Assembly (NCBI RefSeq): GCF_020696975.1
Contig: NZ_JAJGBK010000003.1
Location: 62,001-126,000, forward strand
Source: Methanoculleus sp.
GTDB lineage: Archaea; Halobacteriota; Methanomicrobia; Methanomicrobiales; Methanoculleaceae
Direction of reading: 5' to 3'
DNA: 64,000 nt
This document shows positions 18,030 to 27,050 of the stretch, piece after piece (the first letter of the stretch is position 1; each line of letters starts with the position of its first letter). The position numbers were made by a program, and so were the translations under genes. The notes under the pieces were generated by a model. The model had not been told where the DNA came from. It saw nothing but the letters and a program-made list of their open reading frames with translations, and made no database searches.

Positions 18030-19208
18030 TCACCCGGCCTCCTCAACCACCCCGTTCTTCGCGCGATACCGTCGCACCGTCCTCGCCGCCTGCTCCGCGA
18101 GGCTCGCCACATCGTTCTCTTCCTCAATCTGCGCAATCGTCTCCGCGGGCGCCGCCGTCGAGGGGTAGCGGGGGGCGACCGTGCACCCGACATTACCGGG
18201 CCGGGCATTGAACGTCCCGATGACGCGGGCGCGCTCGATGATCTCCTCCTTATCGAACCCGATGAGCGGCCGGAGGACCGGAACGGGCGTCGCCGGAGCG
18301 ATCACCGCCATGTTCGCGAGCGTCTGGGAGGCCACCTGCCCCAGGTTGTCGCCGTTGACGAGCGCGTAGGCGCCCCGCTCTTCCGCGAGGATCCCCGCCA
18401 CCCGGAGCATGAACCGCTTGCAGAGGATGCACCGGTAACGGGGTTCTTTCAAGCCCGTGATCACCTCAAAGAACGGCTCCATCTCCACGACGAGGAGGTC
18501 GAGCGGGTGCCCCGGGACCCAGGCGGAGAGCCGGGCATGGTTCGCGAGGACGTTCTTCTCCTCGTCCTCCCCCCCGAACCTGCCGCTCCTCATGTTGACA
18601 TGCACCATCCGGCACCCCCGGCGCATCATCAGCCACGACGCAACCGGCGAGTCAATCCCTGCCGAGAGGAGGCCGATCACTTCGTCCTGCGTCCCGTAAG
18701 GGAGCCCGCCCGGCCCCCTGATCATCTCATCGTAGACAAGGCCGCCGAACTCCCGGGCCTCCACGAAGACCTCATAATCGGGCGCCGTCAGGTCCACCCT
18801 GGCCTCCGGTATCCGGTCGAGAACGGCTGAACCGACCGCAGCCCCCAGCTCCTGGCTGTTGAACCCCGTAACACCCGACCGGCGCGCCCGAACTGCAAAC
18901 GACATCCCCGGCCGGAGGCGCCGCTCCGCGTGCTCGACGGCTGTGGCCGAGATCCCCTCGATATCGGCTGTGGTCACCGTGCAGACGCTCGCGCTCGCGA
19001 CCCCGAAGGTTCTCGCGGCCGCCGCAGCGATCCGCCGGGGCTCATCACCGTAGATCAGGACCCTTCCCCGGGGGGTCTCGATGCGGTGGGTGAGCCCTTC
19101 GGCCTCAAGAGCGAGCCGGATATTCTCCGTCATGATCGATATGAACCGCCGTTTCACCGGCTCACTCTTGAGGAATATCTCGCTGTACCGGATCATCACC
19201 GCTTCCAC
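18030..19208 (-). CDS. thiI: ThiI-type tRNA 4-thiouridine sulfurtransferase
   Basis: This 392-residue protein has an N-terminal ferredoxin-like/THUMP region (to about residue 160) for tRNA binding and a PP-loop ATPase domain with SAGIDSPVASW near residue 183. It adenylates U8 and inserts sulfur to make s4U. It has no C-terminal rhodanese domain, as usual in archaea, where sulfur comes from other donors. The start at ATG 19208 lies inside the end of the upstream larE-like gene (13-base overlap), so the pair is an operon. Confidence 0.9.
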   Translation of the reverse strand: MEAVMIRYSEIFLKSEPVKRRFISIMTENIRLALEAEGLTHRIETPRGRVLIYGDEPRRIAAAAARTFGVASASVCTVTTADIEGISATAVEHAERRLRPGMSFAVRARRSGVTGFNSQELGAAVGSAVLDRIPEARVDLTAPDYEVFVEAREFGGLVYDEMIRGPGGLPYGTQDEVIGLLSAGIDSPVASWLMMRRGCRMVHVNMRSGRFGGEDEEKNVLANHARLSAWVPGHPLDLLVVEMEPFFEVITGLKEPRYRCILCKRFMLRVAGILAEERGAYALVNGDNLGQVASQTLANMAVIAPATPVPVLRPLIGFDKEEIIERARVIGTFNARPGNVGCTVAPRYPSTAAPAETIAQIEEENDVASLAEQAARTVRRYRAKNGVVEEAG

Positions 19209-19969
19209 GAGTCCGCACCCCCCTCCCGATAGCCCGCCTGAGCTATCACGACATCCTCAAAGCCGAGCTCTTTCACCGCATCGAGCAACTCTTCCAGCCT
19301 CCGGCGGTATGCCGGGTCGGCCTCGATAGAGGCCCGGCGCCCGTCGGTGCACCGGACCCGTATAGTCCCCGGGATCTCCCGCGCAAGAAGGGCTTCCGCA
19401 GCAGCGACAAGCGCAAGGCATTCCCGGGTGACCGTCTCCCCGGTGGGGATGCGGGTCGCAAGGCATGCGGACGGCGGTCGGACGGGAACCCCGAGCTCCC
19501 TCGCAAGGGCCTCGACATCCTCCTTTCCCATACCGCACTCGGCAAACGGACTCCTGATCCCGAGTTCGGAGAGAGCCCGCAGACCGGGCCGCGTGTCCGC
19601 CCGATCGTCGGCGTGGGTCCCATCGACCACCGTCCGGCACTCCCGCCGCTTCGCCTCCGCGACGATTGCCTCCATCATCGCCCGTTTGCAGACGTAGCAC
19701 CGGTCCGGCCGGTTCTCCCGGACCGCGGGGATATCAAGCATATCGAGCGTTATCACGACGTGCGGGACGCCCAGACGCTCCGAGAGCTCTCGAGCCGCCG
19801 GGAGTTCACCCGGGGGGGTAAGACCGGTATCGACGCTGACGGCGATCGCCCGAACCCCGTGCCGCCGGGCGAGGGCCAGCAGGACCGAACTGTCCGTCCC
19901 GCCGGAGAGCGCGACCGCAATGGGCTCAAAGGATCTCAGGAGCGAAGCCAGGCACGACATATCTCGCAT
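19196..19969 (-). CDS. larE: LarE-like ATP-dependent sulfur transferase
   Basis: The protein of about 257 residues has an N-terminal PP-loop LSGGTDSS (near residues 20-27), an RCYVCK motif near 90 and PSACLATRIP near 165, all typical of the LarE/ExsB branch. LarE inserts sulfur into pyridinium cofactors, from its own cysteine or an iron-sulfur cluster. With no larB/larC nearby the actual substrate here is open, and it might serve another thiolation. The start is ATG 19969 or ATG 19960 (MSCLASLL). It is co-transcribed with thiI. Confidence 0.82.
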   Translation of the reverse strand: MRDMSCLASLLRSFEPIAVALSGGTDSSVLLALARRHGVRAIAVSVDTGLTPPGELPAARELSERLGVPHVVITLDMLDIPAVRENRPDRCYVCKRAMMEAIVAEAKRRECRTVVDGTHADDRADTRPGLRALSELGIRSPFAECGMGKEDVEALARELGVPVRPPSACLATRIPTGETVTRECLALVAAAEALLAREIPGTIRVRCTDGRRASIEADPAYRRRLEELLDAVKELGFEDVVIAQAGYREGGADSWKR

Positions 19970-20104
19970 CTTCTCTTCTTATACTCGCTCGAACTACATG
20001 AATCTTCGCGCATCACGCCAATCAGGTTCACAAATCGCGGCAATTTAAGTCTTTGCACCAGGAGCAAATGATTTTTAACAGAGGCACTCCGAATGTGTAC
20101 TGAT

Positions 20105-20731
20105 ATGGCGAAGAAAGCGAGTGCCAAACAGGCAGAACCCATGAAACTCTTCTATATTTTTTACAATCAGGAGCGCTGGGACAACTGGATCAAAACGCTG
20201 GAAGATGCAAGTTTCGAGCCGGCAGAAGGCGAAGAAGTCTCCGAAGGGGAGCAGATGCTCTACAGTTTCACCGAGGATATCACCCTCTCGGTCTTAAAGA
20301 TCATCCGCCTCTACCAGAATGGCCGGTTCACGAAGGAGGAGGCCATCGAGAAACTCGACGATGTGGAACTGATCGTCATGACCGGCCTCCCCGAGGGAGA
20401 CCTCGAGGACATCATCGGATCGCTCCAGCTCTCGCTGCTGGTGCTCTTTACCGCCTGCCGCAAATACCTCGATGGCGAGTTTGATAAGGATATCAAGACG
20501 CTCGTGAAGAAAGGCCGGGGTATCGACGAGGAGAACCTCGAGGAAGCGCTCGAGGTTGCGGCAAATATCGGGGCCGCCGTGGTCGACGGGGCCACCTGCT
20601 GTGCGAAGTACATCAAGGACGACGCGGAGAACCCGAGCCTCTTTGACGAGTGGCTCATCGAGATCGAGACCATGAGCAACGCCATGAAGTCGCTCGCGAA
20701 GTTCGACGAGGAGCCTGGAGAAGCGTCGTGA
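20105..20731 (+). CDS. DUF2150 family protein
   Basis: The acidic, helical protein of about 208 residues matches the archaeal DUF2150 family pattern (KLFYIFYNQERWDNW at the start, then EDITLSVLKIIRLYQNGRF). Function unknown. I prefer ATG 20105 (MAKKASAKQ) over an earlier in-frame ATG at 20093, since the second has the usual basic start. The stop TGA overlaps the GTG start of the next gene, indicating coupling. Confidence 0.82.
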   Translation: MAKKASAKQAEPMKLFYIFYNQERWDNWIKTLEDASFEPAEGEEVSEGEQMLYSFTEDITLSVLKIIRLYQNGRFTKEEAIEKLDDVELIVMTGLPEGDLEDIIGSLQLSLLVLFTACRKYLDGEFDKDIKTLVKKGRGIDEENLEEALEVAANIGAAVVDGATCCAKYIKDDAENPSLFDEWLIEIETMSNAMKSLAKFDEEPGEAS

Positions 20732-21180
20732 TTGCGGATAAGGCCCGGTTCCGGGCGGCACGGAAACTTGAGCGGGCTGCGGGGTTCCGGCTCCCGGACC
20801 ATATCTTCTCGGGCGCGTTTCTTGAGTCGCTCGGGAGGGCAATCAACTTCGATAACCTTGACCACCGGATGCACGAACAGCTCCTCGCCTTTTTCCGTGA
20901 CTTCATGGACTGCAAGTGCAAGAACGCTCCCTTCTGCGGGTGCCCGGAGAGGAAGTTCACCTTAACCATCATCGAGTTCCGGGAGATGGGGCTCGACCAC
21001 CGCCAGATCAGTGCCCATCTCCTCGATGAATACGGGATCGACCTCTACCCCGCCGACATCCTGAGTTTTCTCGAAGACTCCGTTCACATGCTTGAGGCGA
21101 TACGGGACGTCGCCGAGCTGCAGGGGCGCGAGAGGCTGGCGGAGAACGCCATCGATCATATCAGGAAGATCGAGCACTAG
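20728..21180 (+). CDS. Cys-rich small protein, DUF5814-like
   Basis: This 150-residue protein starts at GTG 20728 and overlaps the DUF2150 stop (GTGA). It contains a compact cysteine motif CKCKNAPFCGCPERK near residue 65, likely a metal site, followed by a helical segment ending in DHIRKIEH. The pattern resembles the DUF5814 region found in some archaeal helicase-like proteins, from memory only. Coupling to DUF2150 suggests they act together. A longer frame from 20650 is a shadow of the upstream gene. Confidence 0.65.
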   Translation: MIADKARFRAARKLERAAGFRLPDHIFSGAFLESLGRAINFDNLDHRMHEQLLAFFRDFMDCKCKNAPFCGCPERKFTLTIIEFREMGLDHRQISAHLLDEYGIDLYPADILSFLEDSVHMLEAIRDVAELQGRERLAENAIDHIRKIEH

Positions 21181-21225
21181 GCCGGCCCCCCCGCGTTTCT
21201 CCAGCACTACCGGGACACCCGGCGC

Positions 21226-21660
21226 TCAAGCCGCCGCGTTCCGCATCATGGGGGCGACGTTGCATCCCGCCATCTCCCCGAAGCAGAAGAGGAACCGCTC
21301 CCTGATACTCTCCGGGAGTCTTCCCTCAGGGATGAGTTCAAACCCAAGTTTTTCATAAAACCCGATCAGGGGAAGGGTAGAGTGGATGTAGATCGTCTCG
21401 GAGCCGCATTCTTCGAGAAGTCTCTGCACGGCCTCCCTCGCATACCCGCTCCCGCGGTACTCGTCGCGGGTGAAGACACAGTCCATCTCGAGGCCACCCG
21501 GGTGGCGGGTGCAGCGTGCCGTCGCCGCAAGGGTTCCGTCAATAAAGACACCGAAGATCCTCTCCCGGCCCGGGTCGGCCTTCTGGCCGCGGTAGTGCGT
21601 CCAGATCTCCTCTGCAAGCGGGAACTCTTCATGCTCCAGTTCACGGACTTCTTTCGTCAT
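21226..21660 (-). CDS. GNAT-family N-acetyltransferase
   Basis: The 144-residue GNAT protein has the acetyl-CoA-binding loop pattern RDEYRGSGYAREAVQRLL in its middle and YEKLGFELIPEG at the end. I start at ATG 21660 (MTKEVRELEH); an upstream GTG 21681 would add seven residues. Substrate unknown. The acidic CGSETIYIHSTLP segment is usual for the fold. Confidence 0.82.
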   Translation of the reverse strand: MTKEVRELEHEEFPLAEEIWTHYRGQKADPGRERIFGVFIDGTLAATARCTRHPGGLEMDCVFTRDEYRGSGYAREAVQRLLEECGSETIYIHSTLPLIGFYEKLGFELIPEGRLPESIRERFLFCFGEMAGCNVAPMMRNAAA

Positions 21661-21774
21661 CGTGGATACGGATTGTCGCACCTGTTATTTCAACGGAACC
21701 GGCAGGGCATCTTCGGTGTTCAGAATGGATAGGATTGCCCCGCCCGGGTGCTCCAGTGAAGTCTCCCGTCGAGA

Positions 21775-23220
21775 TCAGAGCACGCCGGGCCAGGGGATGC
21801 CGAGTTTTCCGGCAAGCTCCTTCAGTTCGTCATGGATACCACGATCCATCCTGAGAAGCAGCAGGACGTAGACCAGGCCGCCGAGTGCGACCGCCGCGAG
21901 GACGAAGACAACGTTCGTGAGCGGGACGAGGTACGAGTAGCCCGCGATGACGGCCGCCATGACGAGCGCGGCAAGGACGATATTGCCCACGGCCCGGGGT
22001 TCTATCCGCACCCGGATGCTCCGGGAGAGAGCGCGATGGGCGAGCGCTGTGTTCAGCACCATGGTGACGAGCGTTGCCGCCGACGCCCCGACGATGCCGT
22101 ATGTCGGGATGAGGGCGAGGTTTAGCGCAATATTTGCAGCAACCGCAATTGCCGTCACCCGGAACGAGTCTCTCGGCCGGTCGAGGGCGATCAAGGTCAT
22201 CGTCAGAAGGAACATGAAGGCATGGGCTACCTGGACGAGCAGGAGTATCATAAGGGCCGGTGCCCCGGTGGAGAACGACGCCCCATAGAAGAAGTAGAGG
22301 AGCCGCTCGCCGAGGATCCAGCCGCCGAGAACGACCGGGACCGCAAGCAGAAGCGAGTAGGTGAAGGCGCGGGCAAGCGCACGCTCCACCGAAGCGAGGT
22401 CGTGCTGTTTCCCCCAGTAACTGATCTTCGGGTAGAGCGTGGTATGGAGCGCTGTGGTGACGAACGTTGCAGCCAGTGTGAGCTGGAGCGCCACGCGGTA
22501 AATACCGACCTCGGTATCGGTCAGGAAATAACCGATCATGATGGTATCGGCGTACGAGAAGACAAGGGAACCGCTTGAACTGAGAAAACCCCAGAATGAA
22601 AAGGCAAAGAGGCTCACGATGTGCGAGCGGCCAAACGGTGCGAGCTTGAGATCGAGGAACCGGTAGTTGACGAGCCCCGCCGCGAGGAGCCCGGCAACGA
22701 ACCCCCCGGCGAGCCCCGCAACACCGTAGCCGAGGACGACCGCAACGACCTGGACGACGACACGGACCAGGTTATCGATCAGGTGGCCGATCTGGTTGAC
22801 ACCGACCTTCCCGCTGCCGTAGACCCCGTTAATGGTGATGCTCGTGAAGACGCTCGCGACCAGCGCAAAGACCAGCCAGGGAAAGACCCCTGATGAAGTG
22901 ATGTCGACAAGGTATGGCTGTGCGATGAGGAGGAGGGCCACCGAGACGACCACCAGCATCACGCGGAGGACGAGAAACGCGGTAAAATATGCATTCTGAT
23001 CCTCGCCCTCGCTGATCCGCTTTACCGCGGCACCCCCGAACCCTCCGTCCCCGATCAGGTTGAAGATGCTGAAGTAGGCAACAAAGAGGAAGTACGCACC
23101 CAGTATCGCGGGACCGACAGTGTGGGCAAAGAGCATCGTGGAGAGAAACCCGACGGCGGTGAGGCCCAGGGTTGAGGCGAGGCTGATGAGGCTCTGACGC
23201 TGGATCGGGTCAATACGCAT
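21775..23220 (-). CDS. Polysaccharide/lipid-oligosaccharide flippase (Wzx-like, MOP superfamily)
   Basis: The 481-residue protein has 12-14 predicted membrane helices throughout and the polysaccharide-biosynthesis-export pattern (RQSLISLASTLGLTAVGF at the start, FSTGAPALMILLLVQ mid-way). It probably flips undecaprenyl- or dolichyl-linked glycans across the membrane. ATG 23220 is preferred to 23322, whose extra 34 residues are non-membrane and cross the divergent promoter. A TATA-like AAACTAATAAATT on the minus strand near 23275-23290 fits. It opens the surface-polysaccharide island. Confidence 0.9.
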   Translation of the reverse strand: MRIDPIQRQSLISLASTLGLTAVGFLSTMLFAHTVGPAILGAYFLFVAYFSIFNLIGDGGFGGAAVKRISEGEDQNAYFTAFLVLRVMLVVVSVALLLIAQPYLVDITSSGVFPWLVFALVASVFTSITINGVYGSGKVGVNQIGHLIDNLVRVVVQVVAVVLGYGVAGLAGGFVAGLLAAGLVNYRFLDLKLAPFGRSHIVSLFAFSFWGFLSSSGSLVFSYADTIMIGYFLTDTEVGIYRVALQLTLAATFVTTALHTTLYPKISYWGKQHDLASVERALARAFTYSLLLAVPVVLGGWILGERLLYFFYGASFSTGAPALMILLLVQVAHAFMFLLTMTLIALDRPRDSFRVTAIAVAANIALNLALIPTYGIVGASAATLVTMVLNTALAHRALSRSIRVRIEPRAVGNIVLAALVMAAVIAGYSYLVPLTNVVFVLAAVALGGLVYVLLLLRMDRGIHDELKELAGKLGIPWPGVL

Positions 23221-23377
23221 GACACGGGCAAGATACCCCCTGGGTCGGAACACAGCATTGGTTTCGCCGTCAAAAAATTTATTAGTTTTGAGCGCAAGCA
23301 AGGGGCGAGAGCAGTCCGGCAAGACGGGTCTTCCCGGTCCGGGACGCGAGGCAGCAAAAATTACTGGCGGTGAGATC

Positions 23378-24307
23378 TTGGATGTAGGGGTGATCGGTGT
23401 CGGAGTGATGGGCAGGAACCATGCCCGCGTCTATTCGGAATTGAAGGCGGTGGACTCGCTCCACCTGCACGACCTCAACCAGAAGGCAGCCCGCGACCTT
23501 GCCGGCGCTTTCGGGGCAACAGCCTCCCCGACAGTTGCGGACCTGCTCCGAGACGTAGACGCAGTGAGCGTCTGCGTCCCGACGCCTTACCACTTCAAGG
23601 TTGCCGAGCAGGTACTCGACGCAGGGGTATCCCTCCTCATAGAGAAACCCGTCTGCGCCACAGCGGAAGAGAGCCGGCGGCTTATCGGGAAGATCCCGAA
23701 CGGTCTCGTCACCGGGGTCGGACATATTGAACGGTTCAACCCGATCGTCCCCGAGATCAAGAAGATCGTCCGGGATCCGCTCTATATCGAGATGAAGCGG
23801 CATAACCCGGCCTCGTCCCGGGTGAACAGTTCCTCGGTTGTCGAAGACCTGATGATCCACGACGTGGACATTGTGCGAAACGTCCTCCTCCCCGCCGGGG
23901 ACTATCATCTCACCGGCGGCGGCAACCAGGATGTCTGCAGCGCCCTCTTCTCATTTAATGGGACACCTGTCTACCTCTCGGCAAGCAGGAAGTCTTCAAA
24001 GAAGATCCGGATGATCTACATCGAGGAGGAGGAGTTCACCATCGAGGGGGACTTCATGGCCCAGGAGATCTATATCCACCGAAAACCCGGGCAGTACGCA
24101 GCCGATGATGAGCGTTACGTGCAGGAGAACATCATCGAGAAGGTGCTCGTGAACAAGCAGGAGCCGTTAAAACTTGAACTCTCGACGTTCCTTGACTGTG
24201 TCGCCAAAGGAAGGGAGTTCCCGGTCAGCCCTGCCCAGGCACTGCTGAATATGGAGATCTGCGAGGACATTGCGCGGTGCTTCTCACCTATGATGGTGCT
24301 GGCATGA
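23378..24307 (+). CDS. Gfo/Idh/MocA-family oxidoreductase (nucleotide-sugar 3-dehydrogenase type)
   Basis: The 309-residue NAD(P)-dependent enzyme begins at TTG 23378, preceded by GGCGGTGA, with the Rossmann motif GVIGVGVMGRNHARVY and the EKPVCAT signature near residue 90. Closest in pattern are WlbA/WbpB-type UDP-GlcNAc(A) 3-dehydrogenases. The longer frame from 23219 has no Rossmann-like start. It overlaps the next gene by ATGA (24304-24307). Together they should make an oxidised amino-sugar nucleotide for surface glycans. Confidence 0.85.
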   Translation: MDVGVIGVGVMGRNHARVYSELKAVDSLHLHDLNQKAARDLAGAFGATASPTVADLLRDVDAVSVCVPTPYHFKVAEQVLDAGVSLLIEKPVCATAEESRRLIGKIPNGLVTGVGHIERFNPIVPEIKKIVRDPLYIEMKRHNPASSRVNSSSVVEDLMIHDVDIVRNVLLPAGDYHLTGGGNQDVCSALFSFNGTPVYLSASRKSSKKIRMIYIEEEEFTIEGDFMAQEIYIHRKPGQYAADDERYVQENIIEKVLVNKQEPLKLELSTFLDCVAKGREFPVSPAQALLNMEICEDIARCFSPMMVLA

Positions 24308-25737
24308 GCGGCAGGCTGCAGTCGATCGTCAACGCGAGAGGCCCGATCAAGAAGATCGGTGTCGTCGGGATGGGTTACGTTGGTATTCCGGCCGCGGTGC
24401 TCTTTGCCGACGCACCGGAGTTCGAGTCAGTCGTCGGATTCCAGCGTGATTCCCCGTCCTCCGGCTACAAGGTCGCCATGCTGAACCGGGGGGAGTCGCC
24501 GCTCAAGGGTGAGGAGCCGGGGCTTGAAGAGCTCCTCAGCAGGGTCGTTGGTGCGGGTAAGTTCCGGTGCACATCGGATTTTGCAGCGATCGCGGAGTGT
24601 GATGCGGTGACCCTCTCCATCCAGACCCCGTTTAAGGACCCAAAAGACCTCATTCCGGACTTTTCTGCCCTGACCGAGGGACTTCGCGCGGTGGGGAAGA
24701 ATCTCTCGGAGGGCACGCTCGTGGTCCTCGAATCGACCGTAACCCCGGGAACGACCGAGCGCATGGCCCGCGATGTTCTCGAAGAGGAGTCCGGGCTCGT
24801 CGCCGGGGAGGACTTTGCACTGGCGCACGCCCCCGAGCGGGTGATGGTCGGGCGGCTGCTCCGGAATATCCGGGAGCACGACCGGATCGTCGGCGGGATC
24901 GACGACGTCTCGACGAGGCGTGCGGCCGAACTCTACCGGCCCGTTCTCACGACCGGCACGATCATCCCGATGACCGCGACCGCGGCCGAGGTGACGAAGA
25001 CCGCCGAGAACGCCTTCCGCGATCTCCAGATCGCCGCGGCAAACCAGCTCGCCCTCCACTGCGAGGCAATGGGCGTCAACGTCTACGACGTCCGGGCGGG
25101 AATCGACTCCCTGAAGGGTGAGGGGATCACCCGGGCGGTCCTCTGGCCCGGGGCCGGGGTCGGCGGCCACTGCCTGACAAAAGACTCCTGGCACCTTGAG
25201 AGGGGGGCACAGGTCCTCGGCGGCGATCTGTGGTATCCGCACGGGGCCGGGTCGATCTTCGGCGTCGCACGAGCGATCAACGAATTCATGCCCCGGCACA
25301 TGGTCCACCTGACGGTCGAGGGGCTCAAACGGGCCGGGAGATCCCCGGAGGGTGCGAAGATCGCGCTCCTCGGGTGGGCGTTCATCCAGAACTCGGACGA
25401 CACCAGAAACACCCCCGCAGAACCCTACCTCGCGACGATGAAGGAGGCGGGCGCGGAGGTCGGGGTCCACGACCCGTTCGTTGAGAACTATCCGGGCATC
25501 GAGGTCTCGCACGACCTGGACGCGACCCTCGCGGGGGCGGATGTCGTCACGGTCTTCACGGCTCACCACCACTACGCCACGCTTGATCCTGCACGGGTGA
25601 AGGAACTCTCGGGCCGGGAGCACCCGGTGATCGTCGACGGCAGGAACGTCATCGACCCGGATCTTTTCATCCGGGCGGGGTTCATCTACAAGGGCATTGG
25701 CCGGGGTGACAGGAACAGTCACCCTCTCACCCCGTGA
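24304..25737 (+). CDS. UDP-sugar 6-dehydrogenase (WecC/UDP-ManNAc dehydrogenase type)
   Basis: The 477-residue nucleotide-sugar dehydrogenase has the N-terminal NAD site VVGMGYVGIP, the central STVTPGTTE motif and the catalytic-Cys segment GVGGHCLTKDSW near residue 290. It oxidises UDP-HexNAc to the uronic acid. Translation is coupled to the upstream Gfo/Idh/MocA gene. The two give the UDP-GlcNAc(3NAc)A-type precursors known in methanogen N-glycans; the exact sugar is inference. Confidence 0.9.
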   Translation: MSGRLQSIVNARGPIKKIGVVGMGYVGIPAAVLFADAPEFESVVGFQRDSPSSGYKVAMLNRGESPLKGEEPGLEELLSRVVGAGKFRCTSDFAAIAECDAVTLSIQTPFKDPKDLIPDFSALTEGLRAVGKNLSEGTLVVLESTVTPGTTERMARDVLEEESGLVAGEDFALAHAPERVMVGRLLRNIREHDRIVGGIDDVSTRRAAELYRPVLTTGTIIPMTATAAEVTKTAENAFRDLQIAAANQLALHCEAMGVNVYDVRAGIDSLKGEGITRAVLWPGAGVGGHCLTKDSWHLERGAQVLGGDLWYPHGAGSIFGVARAINEFMPRHMVHLTVEGLKRAGRSPEGAKIALLGWAFIQNSDDTRNTPAEPYLATMKEAGAEVGVHDPFVENYPGIEVSHDLDATLAGADVVTVFTAHHHYATLDPARVKELSGREHPVIVDGRNVIDPDLFIRAGFIYKGIGRGDRNSHPLTP

Positions 25738-25747
25738 CGGTGATGCC

Positions 25748-26818
25748 ATGAAGGTCGCACCAGTCGTCGACGGCGGGCGGCCTGCATGCGGGAGCCTGCA
25801 TGCCCGAGGTCTCCTCCAACATCCACCTGCAGGCCGGGGGTATGCGGAATGGGCCGATATCAGTACAAAACCAGAGATATCAATCATTATTCCGTTATTC
25901 AACAAAGGGCCCTATATCCAGCGGGCGTTGCAGTCTATCGTGGACCAGACCTTCCAGGACTTTGAAGTCATCGTAGTAGACGGAGGGTCAACGGATAACG
26001 GCCAGGATAAAGTGAAGGAGTTCGGGGATCCCCGGATCTGGTTTGTCCGACAGCAAGGGACCGGGGTCTCCGCCGCGAGGAACCAGGGAGTGGGCATAAG
26101 CAGGGGTGATCTCATCACGTTCCTGGATGCCGATGACGAGTGGATGCCCCATCATCTGGAAACGATCCTGATGTTACAGAAAGAGTTTCCAGACGCAGGA
26201 GCCTACACGACGGCATACAAGATTCAGAAGGTGAGTGGCAGGCTTCGCTGGGCAAAGTATCGGGCGATTCCACCTGCACCCTGGAAGGGCTTAATCCCGA
26301 ACTATTTCAAATCCGCCACGCTCGGCGAATATCCGGTGTGGACATCGGTTGTATGCATCCCTAAGGAGATCTTCATCGAGATGGGCGGGTTCCCCGAGGA
26401 TGCATGGTTTGGAGAAGATGCCGACCTGTTCGGCAAGATCGCCCTCAAATACCCTATAGCGTTCAGCTGGTATATGGGAGCAATCTATCACTGGGAGGCT
26501 GCCAACAGGATCTGCGGACGGCAACTGCCTCTTGCTCCGGAGCCGTTTGTGAAAACCGCCATCCGATCGATAGAGAGCGGCGGGGTTCCCGGGGAGATGC
26601 TTAATGATGTAAAAGAATACGTCATGAAGAAGGAGATTGCGAGAGCTGCACGATGCCTTGTCGCCGGTGAAGCAGGTGAAGCGGCCCGGATATTGGAGGC
26701 CTGCAGGACAAATTACCTTCGGCGCAGAAGGCTGATCTTGCGTACCATGGCTGCCATGCCGTCTCCGTTGTTTCAGGTGGGCCTTAGACTGAGAGAGTTG
26801 ATCGACATATATATTTAA
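25748..26818 (+). CDS. Family 2 glycosyltransferase
   Basis: The GT-A fold starts around residue 45 (ISIIIPLFNKGPYI), with FEVIVVDGGSTD and the metal-binding LDADDEW near 135. The first ~40 residues (MKVAPVVDG... to the IST before KPEIS) are low in similarity and may be a poor start region, but no later start codon exists in frame. It begins 11 bases after the dehydrogenase stop. The acceptor is unknown. The same domain is decayed in a pseudogene at 30.3 kb. Confidence 0.85.
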   Translation: MKVAPVVDGGRPACGSLHARGLLQHPPAGRGYAEWADISTKPEISIIIPLFNKGPYIQRALQSIVDQTFQDFEVIVVDGGSTDNGQDKVKEFGDPRIWFVRQQGTGVSAARNQGVGISRGDLITFLDADDEWMPHHLETILMLQKEFPDAGAYTTAYKIQKVSGRLRWAKYRAIPPAPWKGLIPNYFKSATLGEYPVWTSVVCIPKEIFIEMGGFPEDAWFGEDADLFGKIALKYPIAFSWYMGAIYHWEAANRICGRQLPLAPEPFVKTAIRSIESGGVPGEMLNDVKEYVMKKEIARAARCLVAGEAGEAARILEACRTNYLRRRRLILRTMAAMPSPLFQVGLRLRELIDIYI

Positions 26819-27050
26819 GATACGGCAGGAGCCGACAACCCGGGGTGAGGCGGAGTCGCAAGCCCATAAAGAGCATGGGCTGCCTGCGGAATCGTGCCCC
26901 CGACGCAAGAAGGGAGTAACCAGGAGATCGGAAGTCCAAAGATCAGGGGTTCAAGAAGAAGTATTTTTTCAAAAGAGTCTCAACAGAGCCGGATCACCTG
27001 AGATCTCGGTAAGTTTATTAGGTTAATGCCGGTATAAGCCCTGCGAAGGG

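Noticed and set aside
25697-25748. Start of the GT2 gene at 25697
   Set aside because: It would lie inside the previous gene's coding end; ATG 25748 gives the better start and no later one is available.
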